Positions 42,385 through 48,892 of a stretch of DNA of 50,674 bases are shown one piece after another; the stretch's first letter is position 1; each line of letters begins with the position of its first letter. The DNA lies in contig JAJXYX010000039.1 of assembly GCA_021780355.1 (NCBI GenBank), positions 1 through 50,674 of the forward strand, in the 5' to 3' direction. Below the pieces are notes generated by a model. It saw only the letters and a list, made by a program, of their open reading frames with translations. It was not told where the DNA came from and did not search any database. Origin of the DNA: a bacterium. GTDB lineage: Bacteria > Chlamydiota > Chlamydiia > Chlamydiales > SM23-39. A program made the position numbers and the translations under genes.

Positions 42385-43596
42385 ATGATCATGGATACAA
42401 CATTTACGCAAAGATGGATTCGAAAATTTCGGATTTTGACCCTTTCCCTTATTTTTAGCGGAGCGCTCAATATTGGGCTTATTGCCGCGTTTTTAGCGGT
42501 TGTGTGGCAGAATAAACAGCCGACCTTCGCGTTTGCGCAAGCTGCCCCTCAAAATCCTCTTTTAGCCTCCTCCAATGCCCATATCATTCAAGAGCTGTCC
42601 CAGCTTTCTTTCCGAGAGCTTTGTGCGTGTCTGACTAATAAAGATTTATTGGAAGAGGGGTATACAAAAAGAGATTTGGCGCTCGCAGTTTTGGGAACCT
42701 ATCGGCATATCGATGTGGAAAAAGCTCTTTCGGGCTCTTTGCATCAAAGAAGAATTTTATCGCTTGCTCCCGATCAGACGATCGAGCTTTATCCAGGGCT
42801 CACTGATGAGCAATTTAAAGCCATTTTGCAATTTGTCTATTTGGAAAAATGGCCGCTGACTGCAGAGGGGCTTTTTAAACTTGTGCAAAAAACAAAGCAG
42901 CCGCGGGATGCGAGCTTGGATGCGGCTTTTTCGATGACCTCTCAATTTTATGCCTTGCAGCTTCTTTTTCAAAAAACCGATGCGCCTCAAGAAACCTCCT
43001 CGCTCATCCGTTTGGCCTCCGAGGGCAGCTGGGATTTGCTGGATCGCTTCGCTAGAGAGCAGACGCAGATGCTCGATTTGTCCGTCGAGAAGCGGCGCCG
43101 TCTTTTGCTTTCTTATCTCTCTCTTCGCTCTCCCTCTGCGGCGGACCTTTTGCTGCGAACCGATTTTGATTTCGTCCTCAAAAAATTAGATGACCAGGGT
43201 ATTGTTGACGTATTGGATTTAGCAGCCGGCGATGAGCTAGAGCCTTTTTGCAAGGCTTTATTGCAATCTCCCAGAAGCGACGTTGTCTGGCAAAACTCTC
43301 TCAAGCGTCTTTATGCTCGCTTGGGTCAGCCCTTGCCGGCCTCACTTAATTTACAAGAAGAGGTCGCTCGATTTACTGGCAGCGCGCCTTCAGCTCCCGC
43401 TGTTTTAGAAGAGCCCCTTTCCAAGGAGCTTCCCTCATGGACTTTTTACACGGTCCAAGAAGGGGATACCCTTTGGAAAATTTCTCGTTTGCACCAGATC
43501 AAAATTGATACTCTAATTCAATCCAACGAGTTAGAAAAAGACCGTCTTTACCCTGGGATGACGCTTAGAATTCCTGCGCCATTCGGAGCAAATTGA
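42385..43596 (+). CDS. membrane-anchored LysM-domain protein
   Basis: A 403-residue protein with one N-terminal membrane segment (LTLSLIFSGALNIGLIAAFLAVVW, about residues 18-40) and a C-terminal LysM domain over the last 45 residues (YTVQEGDTLWKISRLHQIKI...LYPGMTLRIP). LysM binds N-acetylglucosamine-containing glycans, so the protein probably reaches peptidoglycan or a related glycan in the periplasm. The middle 300 residues are helical and of unknown function. The ORF can be opened at TTG 42286, but ATG 42385 or 42391 gives a normal type II anchor. A TTGACA at 42305 has no good -10, so its promoter is unclear. Interesting in Chlamydiae, whose peptidoglycan is scarce. Confidence 0.78.
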   Translation: MIMDTTFTQRWIRKFRILTLSLIFSGALNIGLIAAFLAVVWQNKQPTFAFAQAAPQNPLLASSNAHIIQELSQLSFRELCACLTNKDLLEEGYTKRDLALAVLGTYRHIDVEKALSGSLHQRRILSLAPDQTIELYPGLTDEQFKAILQFVYLEKWPLTAEGLFKLVQKTKQPRDASLDAAFSMTSQFYALQLLFQKTDAPQETSSLIRLASEGSWDLLDRFAREQTQMLDLSVEKRRRLLLSYLSLRSPSAADLLLRTDFDFVLKKLDDQGIVDVLDLAAGDELEPFCKALLQSPRSDVVWQNSLKRLYARLGQPLPASLNLQEEVARFTGSAPSAPAVLEEPLSKELPSWTFYTVQEGDTLWKISRLHQIKIDTLIQSNELEKDRLYPGMTLRIPAPFGAN

Positions 43597-43743
43597 ACAG
43601 TTTTAAAGGTCTTCGTCAGTAATGAATCTGTTTCCTTCTGAGGGGTATTTAGAATTATCGATGGTTTCAATTGGGTGCGAGGGGAATACTGGCGTTCCGC
43701 CGAATTCACAAGGGTGTTATTTTTGTTTTTGTTCTGCAATTGG

Positions 43744-44412
43744 TTAAAGTCGAATAGTGTACTTCCTGATGTGATTAGGGTTGGGGAAGTTTTTTTGCTC
43801 AACCTTCTCTATTTCCAACGTGCGGCTCTGAGGTAAATACTTTAAATACGACGAATCGTTTCCGAGACTATCAATGTAAATAATGTGCGAAATGTGGTTT
43901 TTGTACCATTCATGCGCAATATCTTTGTAAAAATTTTCTGGGGATTTTCCTTGGGCATTTGATTCATTTATAGTTTGTGTATTTATGAAAAGATAGTAAG
44001 TTGTATCTTTTTCATTTTTTTGAGCAATTATCCTATTTTTTGTTGCATTTATGCAACCAGCTTTTTGGGCAGGAGTATAGGGGTTATTATGTGCAAAAAA
44101 TCCGGTTCCAGAAGGATCTATACCAATCACTGCGTGACAACCAGTCATTTGTCCAGAAAATATTGGTACACAAGCTTCTTTAGCAGAAAAATTTTGTATC
44201 CCCATTCTTGGGTCACACTGTCGGAGAAGGATTTCATTTCTACTTTCAAGATGGTATTCAGGGGCAAGCCAGTCAACATAGGGTTGCAGAAAAGAAAAAT
44301 AAGGAAAACGTTTGAGAAGATCATTCGCAAATTTCCTTAGGGGTGTTTCTTCTATCTGAGGGGCTAGAATCTCAGGATAAACAGAAGTTGAATCGCTGTT
44401 GACAGGTTCCAT
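43744..44412 (-). CDS. hypothetical protein with possible Cys/His deamidase-type motif
   Basis: A 222-residue protein with no signal peptide or membrane span and lower GC than its neighbours by eye. Near the middle, TGC with Cys92 (IFSGQMTGCHAVIGID) is followed 16 residues later by His108 (TGFFAHNNP). In the CNF/BLF1/CheD group of glutamine deamidases a Cys in an SGC/GSC-like turn and a His 12-17 residues later form the active site, so the spacing fits. Overall similarity is not evident, so this is a hypothesis only. It has its own promoter and no clear ribosome site. The C-terminal region (LEIEKVEQKNFPNPNHIRKY) is unremarkable. If the motif is real, a host-directed effector is the likely role; otherwise it is an orphan gene. 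Confidence 0.6.
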   Translation of the reverse strand: MEPVNSDSTSVYPEILAPQIEETPLRKFANDLLKRFPYFSFLQPYVDWLAPEYHLESRNEILLRQCDPRMGIQNFSAKEACVPIFSGQMTGCHAVIGIDPSGTGFFAHNNPYTPAQKAGCINATKNRIIAQKNEKDTTYYLFINTQTINESNAQGKSPENFYKDIAHEWYKNHISHIIYIDSLGNDSSYLKYLPQSRTLEIEKVEQKNFPNPNHIRKYTIRL

Positions 44413-44444
44413 AAAGTAAAACTTAAATAATTTTTGTGTTAAAA

Positions 44445-44474
44445 ATTTTAATGTTTTTTTGTTTTTTTTGTCAA
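44445..44474 (-). promoter_or_regulatory. promoter of the Cys/His hypothetical gene
   Basis: On the minus strand TTGACA (44474-44469), an 18-base A-rich spacer and TAAAAT (44450-44445) form a near-consensus promoter. Transcription would start about 26 bases before the ATG at 44412. The very A/T-rich spacer and leader differ from most promoters in the window and resemble an acquired gene. Confidence 0.6.
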
Positions 44475-44502
44475 ATTATTGTTGGCGTTTGTTAGCGTTT
44501 TG

Positions 44503-44591
44503 CGGAAATATAATGATAGATATTGACCCCCTAGACTTAGTTAAAAGCACCCTATTGAGGTGTTTTGGGGAAGAGGTTCAGGATCAGCTGG
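44503..44591. repeat. 89-base repeat, copy 2
   Basis: Same orientation and length as the block at 25012-25100, with 5 mismatches. Sequence before and after the block is unrelated between copies, giving sharp borders. It lies just upstream of the promoter of the Cys/His hypothetical gene; copy 1 likewise lies between two small unknown genes. Confidence 0.8.
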
Positions 44592-44689
44592 AAACGCGAA
44601 GCGTTGGAAGGCGATAGGGACTTAAATCCAAAGAAATTGAAAAGTCGAAGAAAACTATAAACTATAGGGAACCTTTGGTTCAGAGACGG

Positions 44690-44902
44690 TTAAGGCGCCG
44701 GGTCGATCCCTCCTGAATGGAAAGGATGGCATTTAGCCAGCCGCTTTAAGGTCAGCCATCCCCCTTTGAAGATTCCGTGTTTTTGGATGCAGTCGATGGC
44801 ATATTGAGAGCAAGTGGGCGCAAACCGGCAGCAAGAGCCCAAAAAGGGGCTAATGGCTAGCTGATAAAAGCGAATGAGCTTGAGCAGAGTCCATTTGATC
44901 AT
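44690..44902 (-). CDS. yidD: membrane protein insertion efficiency factor YidD
   Basis: A 70-residue protein with the diagnostic FYQLAISPFLGSCCRFAPTCSQYA and the C-terminal KCHPFHSGGIDP. YidD helps YidC insert proteins into the inner membrane and usually lies on its inner surface through an amphipathic N-terminal helix. Size is normal (about 70-85). It is usually beside yidC/rnpA; here, as in Chlamydia, it lies between pheT and recO. A small hairpin (GAACC-TTT-GGTTC, 44669-44681) follows its stop. Confidence 0.95.
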   Translation of the reverse strand: MIKWTLLKLIRFYQLAISPFLGSCCRFAPTCSQYAIDCIQKHGIFKGGWLTLKRLAKCHPFHSGGIDPAP

Positions 44903-44965
44903 GAGTTAAAGTGTAGCAGGCAAGAGGTTCTTCTCCTATGAAAAAAGAGGAAATCATAAATCTTC

Positions 44966-44994
44966 TTGAGCAGAAAGTGGTTTTCCGTTTATAT
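44966..44994 (+). promoter_or_regulatory. promoter of the tRNA-Leu/tRNA-Arg pair
   Basis: TTGAGC (44966-44971), a 17-base spacer and TTATAT (44989-44994) precede the tRNA-Leu 5' end at 45012 by a short leader. The pair of tRNAs 8 bases apart is probably one transcript, which may run on into recO. Confidence 0.5.
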
Positions 44995-45011
44995 TTGCTA
45001 CTTTGTTTTGT

Positions 45012-45095
45012 GCGAAAGTGGCGGAATTGGCAGACGCACTACCTTGAGGTGGTAGCGGGTTCACTCTCGTGGGGGTTCGAGTCCCCCCTTTCGCA
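45012..45095 (+). tRNA. tRNA-Leu (anticodon GAG)
   Basis: An 84-base class II tRNA with a long variable arm. Acceptor GCGAAAG pairs with CTTTCGC, discriminator A. Anticodon stem CTACC/GGTAG encloses TTGAGGT, anticodon GAG, reading CUC and CUU. T arm GGGGGTTCGAGTCCCCC. No encoded CCA. Confidence 0.97.
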
Positions 45096-45103
45096 TTCTT
45101 TAT

Positions 45104-45176
45104 GCACCGATAGCTCAATGGATAGAGTACTTGGCTTCGGACCAAGTGGTTAGGGGTTCGAGTCCCTTTCGGTGCG
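45104..45176 (+). tRNA. tRNA-Arg (anticodon TCG)
   Basis: A 73-base cloverleaf. Acceptor GCACCGA pairs with TCGGTGC, discriminator G. Anticodon stem CTTGG/CCAAG encloses CTTCGGA, anticodon TCG, for CGA and related codons. The usual bacterial arrangement uses an ACG anticodon for CGN codons, so a TCG isoacceptor is mildly notable. No encoded CCA. Confidence 0.95.
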
Positions 45177-45237
45177 ATCCTCATCATGTAAAAATCTTTA
45201 TAGTCTAGAATTTAAGCTTTTCAGTATTTTCAGTGTC

Positions 45238-45906
45238 ATGGAAGAAAGATCTCCAGGGTTGCTCCTTCAAGCGATTCCCTATCTTGGCAAAAAAAAGATT
45301 CTTAAAATATTGACCCCTGGCGTCGGTCTCATTTCGCTTTTGGCAAAAACGGTTCGGGACGCTTCTTTGCTGACTCCTTTTTGTCTCGCTGAATGGGTTT
45401 ATAAAAAGGGGCAAAGAGATCTGCATACCCTGATCGACGCCTCTCTTTCAGATGGGCTTTTATCTTTGCGCTCCAATTATCAAACTCTCTGCTCTGCCGG
45501 GCTCATCGCGCAAGAACTGCTCCGCGCGCAGATGCCGGGCGTTTATTCTCCTGAGCTTTTTGCTCTTGCGTGCTCGATTTTTCAAAAAATGGGCTCGTTT
45601 GATCATCCGGAAGTGCTCGTTGCTCTCTTTCGTTTAAAATGGCTGCAGCAAGAGGGTCTTTTGGCATTTCGTCCGGCCTGCTCGATTTGCGGCGCATCCG
45701 CTCGTCATCTTCATGAGGGAGAGAGCTATTGTCTTTCTCACGCGCAATCCTACGGTTGGACGCTGCTAAAAGAAGAGTGGGATCACATAGAAAGCCTATT
45801 GACGCTGCGTACATTCACGGAATTGAAAAAAATAGCTCCCTATCCTTCTCTGTATTCAAAATTAGCCTCTTTTTTCTTGGCGCGCATGCAGCTTCCTGCA
45901 ATATAG
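45238..45906 (+). CDS. recO: DNA repair protein RecO
   Basis: A 222-residue protein that loads RecA onto SSB-coated DNA in the RecFOR pathway. The sequence matches the RecO family: a helical middle (FALACSIFQKMGSFDHPEVLVALFRLKWLQQEGLLAFRPACSICG) with the common zinc-site cysteines CSIC and a later CLSH. It has a short OB-fold-like N-terminal region. ATG 45238 (MEERSPGLL) avoids a long unusual tail that would begin at the end of tRNA-Arg. Neighbours pheT/yidD and the tRNAs agree with the C. trachomatis order around CT470-CT475 from memory. Confidence 0.82.
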   Translation: MEERSPGLLLQAIPYLGKKKILKILTPGVGLISLLAKTVRDASLLTPFCLAEWVYKKGQRDLHTLIDASLSDGLLSLRSNYQTLCSAGLIAQELLRAQMPGVYSPELFALACSIFQKMGSFDHPEVLVALFRLKWLQQEGLLAFRPACSICGASARHLHEGESYCLSHAQSYGWTLLKEEWDHIESLLTLRTFTELKKIAPYPSLYSKLASFFLARMQLPAI

Positions 45907-45919
45907 ATCGATTTTCGCT

Positions 45920-45948
45920 TTGCACATCTAGGGTTTTCATGCTACGAT
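45920..45948 (+). promoter_or_regulatory. promoter of the hibernation-factor gene cluster
   Basis: TTGCAC (45920-45925), exactly 17 bases, TACGAT (45943-45948). The transcript would start about 18 bases before the ATG at 45973, which has AGGTGG just upstream. This is the likely promoter of the five-gene run that follows. Confidence 0.55.
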
Positions 45949-45972
45949 TTAGGAACTTTTAAGGTGGGTATT

Positions 45973-46596
45973 ATGACTAAAGCAACACAGTTTGATCAGC
46001 AAGGCTACAATGTATCGATTGTAGGAAAACATTTTCAAATGACGGACGCCATTCGCAACTATGTGTTTGAAAAGTTGGCGAAAGTAGAGAAAATTACAGA
46101 CCAAATTATCGATGTCGCCGTTACGCTCGATACGCAAAAATTGGAGTTTTCTTGCTCAATCTTGATGAACTTTATCCATTTTCATATTAAAGCGCACGCT
46201 AGCACCGGTGATATGTATTCGGCTATTGACAAGGCGACCGATCGTGTTCGTACGTTGATTCGCAAATACAAAACAAAATTGCAATCTCGCCGGTTCAAAG
46301 ACCTGACAACCGTGGATATTCATGTGAATGTCATTCAGCCTTTGGGAGATGATCTGAAAACGATCAACGATGAGATCGAAGCGGAAAATGCAGCTCGGGA
46401 TGAAGCGGAATATGCTTTGCATCCAGTGGTAGCTAAAGAGACGATGCCGCTGAAAACCTTAACGCAAGACGAAGCGGTCATTAAGATGGAAATAGGAGGC
46501 GAGGCCTTTTTAATTTTCCGAGGCGAAGAAGACCAAAAGCTCAAGGTGATTTATCGCCGCCCTGATGAAAATTATGGCATTGTCCAGATCCAATAA
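45973..46596 (+). CDS. hpf: ribosome hibernation promoting factor (long form)
   Basis: A 207-residue protein of the HPF/RaiA/YfiA family, which binds the 30S subunit and shuts down or dimerises ribosomes under stress. The N-terminal domain (VSIVGKHFQMTDAIRNYVFEKLAKVEKI, then YSAIDKATDRVRTLIRKYK) gives the beta-alpha-beta fold. The C-terminal domain near residues 155-205 (EAVIKMEIGGEAFLIFRGEEDQKLKVIYRRPDENYGIVQI) is the dimerisation domain of long HPF. The role suits the resting elementary-body stage of Chlamydiae. ATG 45973 follows AGGTGG; an in-frame GTG lies 9 bases earlier. The 3' end overlaps the next gene by 32 bases. Confidence 0.93.
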   Translation: MTKATQFDQQGYNVSIVGKHFQMTDAIRNYVFEKLAKVEKITDQIIDVAVTLDTQKLEFSCSILMNFIHFHIKAHASTGDMYSAIDKATDRVRTLIRKYKTKLQSRRFKDLTTVDIHVNVIQPLGDDLKTINDEIEAENAARDEAEYALHPVVAKETMPLKTLTQDEAVIKMEIGGEAFLIFRGEEDQKLKVIYRRPDENYGIVQIQ

Positions 46597-46996
46597 GCTT
46601 TTTTGCCCTGTGAGGCTTAAAGAGGTTGCAGCCATTCCTGAAGAAGTGGTTCGCCAGCGTCTTTTGGCTCATATGATTAGCTCCCTTGGCTATCCGAGGG
46701 GGCAGCTCGCTGTCGAAAAAGATCTTTTTTCCGCCGGCATGAAACGCCGGGTGGATCTCGTCTGTTTTTATCCTGTAAAAGATTCTATGAAACCTCTTTT
46801 GATTGTCGAATGCAAAGCGGCTTTGCTAACGACAGAGGCGGAAAATCAGCTATTTGGTTATAATATCCAAATTGGCGCTCCTTTTCTTTGTTTAGTTAAC
46901 GACGTCAAAATAAAAATGCTTTGGCAAGAACAATATTCTATGAAATCGATCTCTTTTTTGCCTTCTTATCTCCAATTGATTGAAAAACTATGTTGA
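46565..46996 (+). CDS. HsdR_N-like PD-(D/E)XK nuclease-fold protein
   Basis: A 143-residue protein resembling the N-terminal nuclease domain of type I restriction subunit R. The motif is complete: Asp64 in RRVDLVCF and the pair Glu82/Lys84 in LLIVECKAA, with a likely first acidic residue near Glu27 (PEEVVRQRLLAHM). No helicase part follows and no hsdM/hsdS genes are present, so it is not a restriction system. Similar small proteins occur in other Chlamydiae (CT472 or near, from memory). It may cut or bind DNA or RNA. It overlaps the ends of hpf and of the DUF115 gene (ATG inside its last codons). Confidence 0.8.
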   Translation: MKIMALSRSNKLFCPVRLKEVAAIPEEVVRQRLLAHMISSLGYPRGQLAVEKDLFSAGMKRRVDLVCFYPVKDSMKPLLIVECKAALLTTEAENQLFGYNIQIGAPFLCLVNDVKIKMLWQEQYSMKSISFLPSYLQLIEKLC

Positions 46997-48393
46997 CGTT
47001 TCCTGAAGCTGACTGGATTTGTGTCGTTGGCGTAAGGCCAGAGATTTATGAGCTGTATTTACCTAAGCTCAATGAAGATAAAAAAAAGAGATTGGTTTTT
47101 TTGGATCCAGAGGGGAAAGATTCGCCTTTTGAGCATCCTCAGGTTGCTGTATTTTCCGTCCGTTCTTCTCAAGAAATAGGTCAGGCTGCAAAAAAAATTG
47201 GTTGGAAATCGGTGTTCCAAACGGCTGCTGTCATCGATATGGCTGAGATGCCTGAGCTTGCATCGCAATTTGAAACAATTCTCGCAAAAAATAAAGAGGC
47301 GGCTCATCTGCTCCTTTCAGATTGGGCAGATGTAGGGGAGTCGGTATTAAAACATGCTTTTGCCCATTGGAACGCTTTGCCCGACGTCCGCTCTGCTTTG
47401 GCTCTCAAAGATCGGTTCCGTAATATTCCAGCGATCATTTCCGGAGGTGGTCCTTCTTTAAAAAAAAACATTCATCTTTTGGATCCAGAAAAAGCTTTGA
47501 TTTTCGCTGGCGGCGCAGCTTTAAATCAACTATCTATGGAACCCCATTTTGCTGCATCTATTGACCGGGGAGCCTCTTCGAGTTTTTTCCAGCGCCAGCC
47601 CTTTTGGCAGGTCCCTTTTTTTTATCAAAGCCGGATGAATCCTAAAAATTTTGCCTCTTTGCACGGGGAGAAACTCTACGTTCCCGATGGATGCTATCCA
47701 GCCGAATCTTGGCTTTCTAGCTCTGAGCTATTTGATGGGGGCTGGACCGTGGGGACTTTTTTGACCTCTCTTGCGGTGCTTTTGGGATGCGATCCGATCA
47801 TCTATATCGGGATGGATCTTTGTTATGAAGAGAATCAAAAATATGCGTTTTGCGAGACGTCGGCGAGTTTGGAACATTTGGTCGAAACGGTGAATCGTTT
47901 TGATCAAAAGGTCTTTTCGCAAAGAGATTGGCTGATGGCCGCGGATTGGATGGGAAAACTCGCAGCGCAGCGGTGGGATAAAACCTTCATCAATGCGACG
48001 GAAGGGGGACTTCGGCTGCAACATCCGATCCGAGAACAGTCTTTGGAAGAAGTGTTGAGCTCTTTGCCGACCCAAGCGGATTTATCCGGCCGCGTTCATG
48101 CAGAGATCATGACTTTAGATTGGATGTCCATTCCTTTGGAGAGGATGCATGAATGGAAAAAAAGCATGAAACGGTGTCTCTCTCTTTGTAAAAAAGGGTT
48201 GAAATATAGCGAGCCCATCTCTTGGGATCGAGAGATCGTTTATCAAACTTTGCTGTTTCCTCTCTGGCAAATTTGGGGGCCTCTCTTTGAAAGGGAACTC
48301 GAGGTCGATTCCCAACCTATGAGCTTGGAGGAAAAATTGCGTTTGAACCAAATTCTATTTTTTCAGCGGGTATTGCATGAACAAGCAAACTGA
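46990..48393 (+). CDS. DUF115/MptE-like (Maf-type) protein, copy 1
   Basis: A 467-residue protein of the DUF115 group, which includes archaeal 6-hydroxymethylpterin pyrophosphokinase MptE and the flagellin-modifying Maf proteins. The key loop is SGGGPSL at residues 151-157 (IPAIISGGGPSLKKNIHLL), followed by ALIFAGGAALNQLSMEPHFAASIDRG, typical nucleotide/sugar-nucleotide binding segments, and ISM-like IYIGMDLCYEE near residue 275. In Maf proteins this domain transfers nonulosonic acids onto surface proteins, but no flagella are expected here. It shares the domain with the gene at 48874. ATG overlaps the previous stop; the following gene starts 17 bases before its end. Confidence 0.75.
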   Translation: MLTFPEADWICVVGVRPEIYELYLPKLNEDKKKRLVFLDPEGKDSPFEHPQVAVFSVRSSQEIGQAAKKIGWKSVFQTAAVIDMAEMPELASQFETILAKNKEAAHLLLSDWADVGESVLKHAFAHWNALPDVRSALALKDRFRNIPAIISGGGPSLKKNIHLLDPEKALIFAGGAALNQLSMEPHFAASIDRGASSSFFQRQPFWQVPFFYQSRMNPKNFASLHGEKLYVPDGCYPAESWLSSSELFDGGWTVGTFLTSLAVLLGCDPIIYIGMDLCYEENQKYAFCETSASLEHLVETVNRFDQKVFSQRDWLMAADWMGKLAAQRWDKTFINATEGGLRLQHPIREQSLEEVLSSLPTQADLSGRVHAEIMTLDWMSIPLERMHEWKKSMKRCLSLCKKGLKYSEPISWDREIVYQTLLFPLWQIWGPLFERELEVDSQPMSLEEKLRLNQILFFQRVLHEQAN

Positions 48394-48892
48394 GCATGAG
48401 CTTTCAATTACTGATGGGGGATTGCATTTGCAATCGAAGGGCCCTTTTACTATTCTTCGCGCCTATTTTTCTCATGGCCTAGTAAAATCGGAAGCGTATT
48501 ATCTAGAAAATCAGCTTCATGGAAAGTCTTCTTTTTATGGAGAAGATGGGCAGCTCCTTTCTGAGAGTTGGTTTTGGTTTGGCAAAAAAGTAGGCCGGTG
48601 TGTCCAATTTTATCCCAGTGGAGCCCTTTATGCGTCTCTTTTTTACCGGGAAGGGAAAAAAGATGGTCTTCAAGAGTATTTTTACGAAGATGCCCGCATC
48701 AAAACGAGAGAACACTTTGTGAATGGAACGTTAGATGGCCTCTCTTCTCTCTATTGGCCGAATGGGCAGGTGAAACGGCAATCTGTGTTTCAACAGGGCC
48801 GCCGCCATGGCATGGATCAATTTTTCAATGAAAAAGGCGCCCTACTTGATGAAACGCAATATGTGCATGGACAATGTATAGAAGCCACCTAG
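48377..48892 (+). CDS. YwqK/MORN-repeat protein
   Basis: A 171-residue protein made of about six YwqK/MORN-type repeats, for example YFSHGLVKSEAYYLENQLHG, YREGKKDGLQEYFYEDARI and WPNGQVKRQSVFQQGRRHG. Such repeats form a flat beta ladder. There is no signal peptide, so it appears cytoplasmic, unlike the lipoprotein at 38811. It lies between two DUF115 genes and overlaps both (17 and 19 bases), which suggests joint translation. The function is unknown; possibly a partner or scaffold for the DUF115 proteins. Confidence 0.75.
   Translation: MNKQTEHELSITDGGLHLQSKGPFTILRAYFSHGLVKSEAYYLENQLHGKSSFYGEDGQLLSESWFWFGKKVGRCVQFYPSGALYASLFYREGKKDGLQEYFYEDARIKTREHFVNGTLDGLSSLYWPNGQVKRQSVFQQGRRHGMDQFFNEKGALLDETQYVHGQCIEAT

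Noticed and set aside
43548-43802. 84-residue minus-strand ORF next to the deamidase-like gene
   Set aside because: It overlaps the ends of both neighbouring genes in other frames, has low-complexity composition and no good ribosome site.
44954-45187. 77-residue minus-strand ORF with RTPNHLVRSQVLYPLS-type sequence
   Set aside because: This is the well-known false protein produced by reading antisense through tRNA genes; it covers the tRNA-Leu and tRNA-Arg pair.
46565-46996. type I restriction system
   Set aside because: Only the N-terminal nuclease-like domain of HsdR is present; there is no helicase, methylase or specificity gene in the window.
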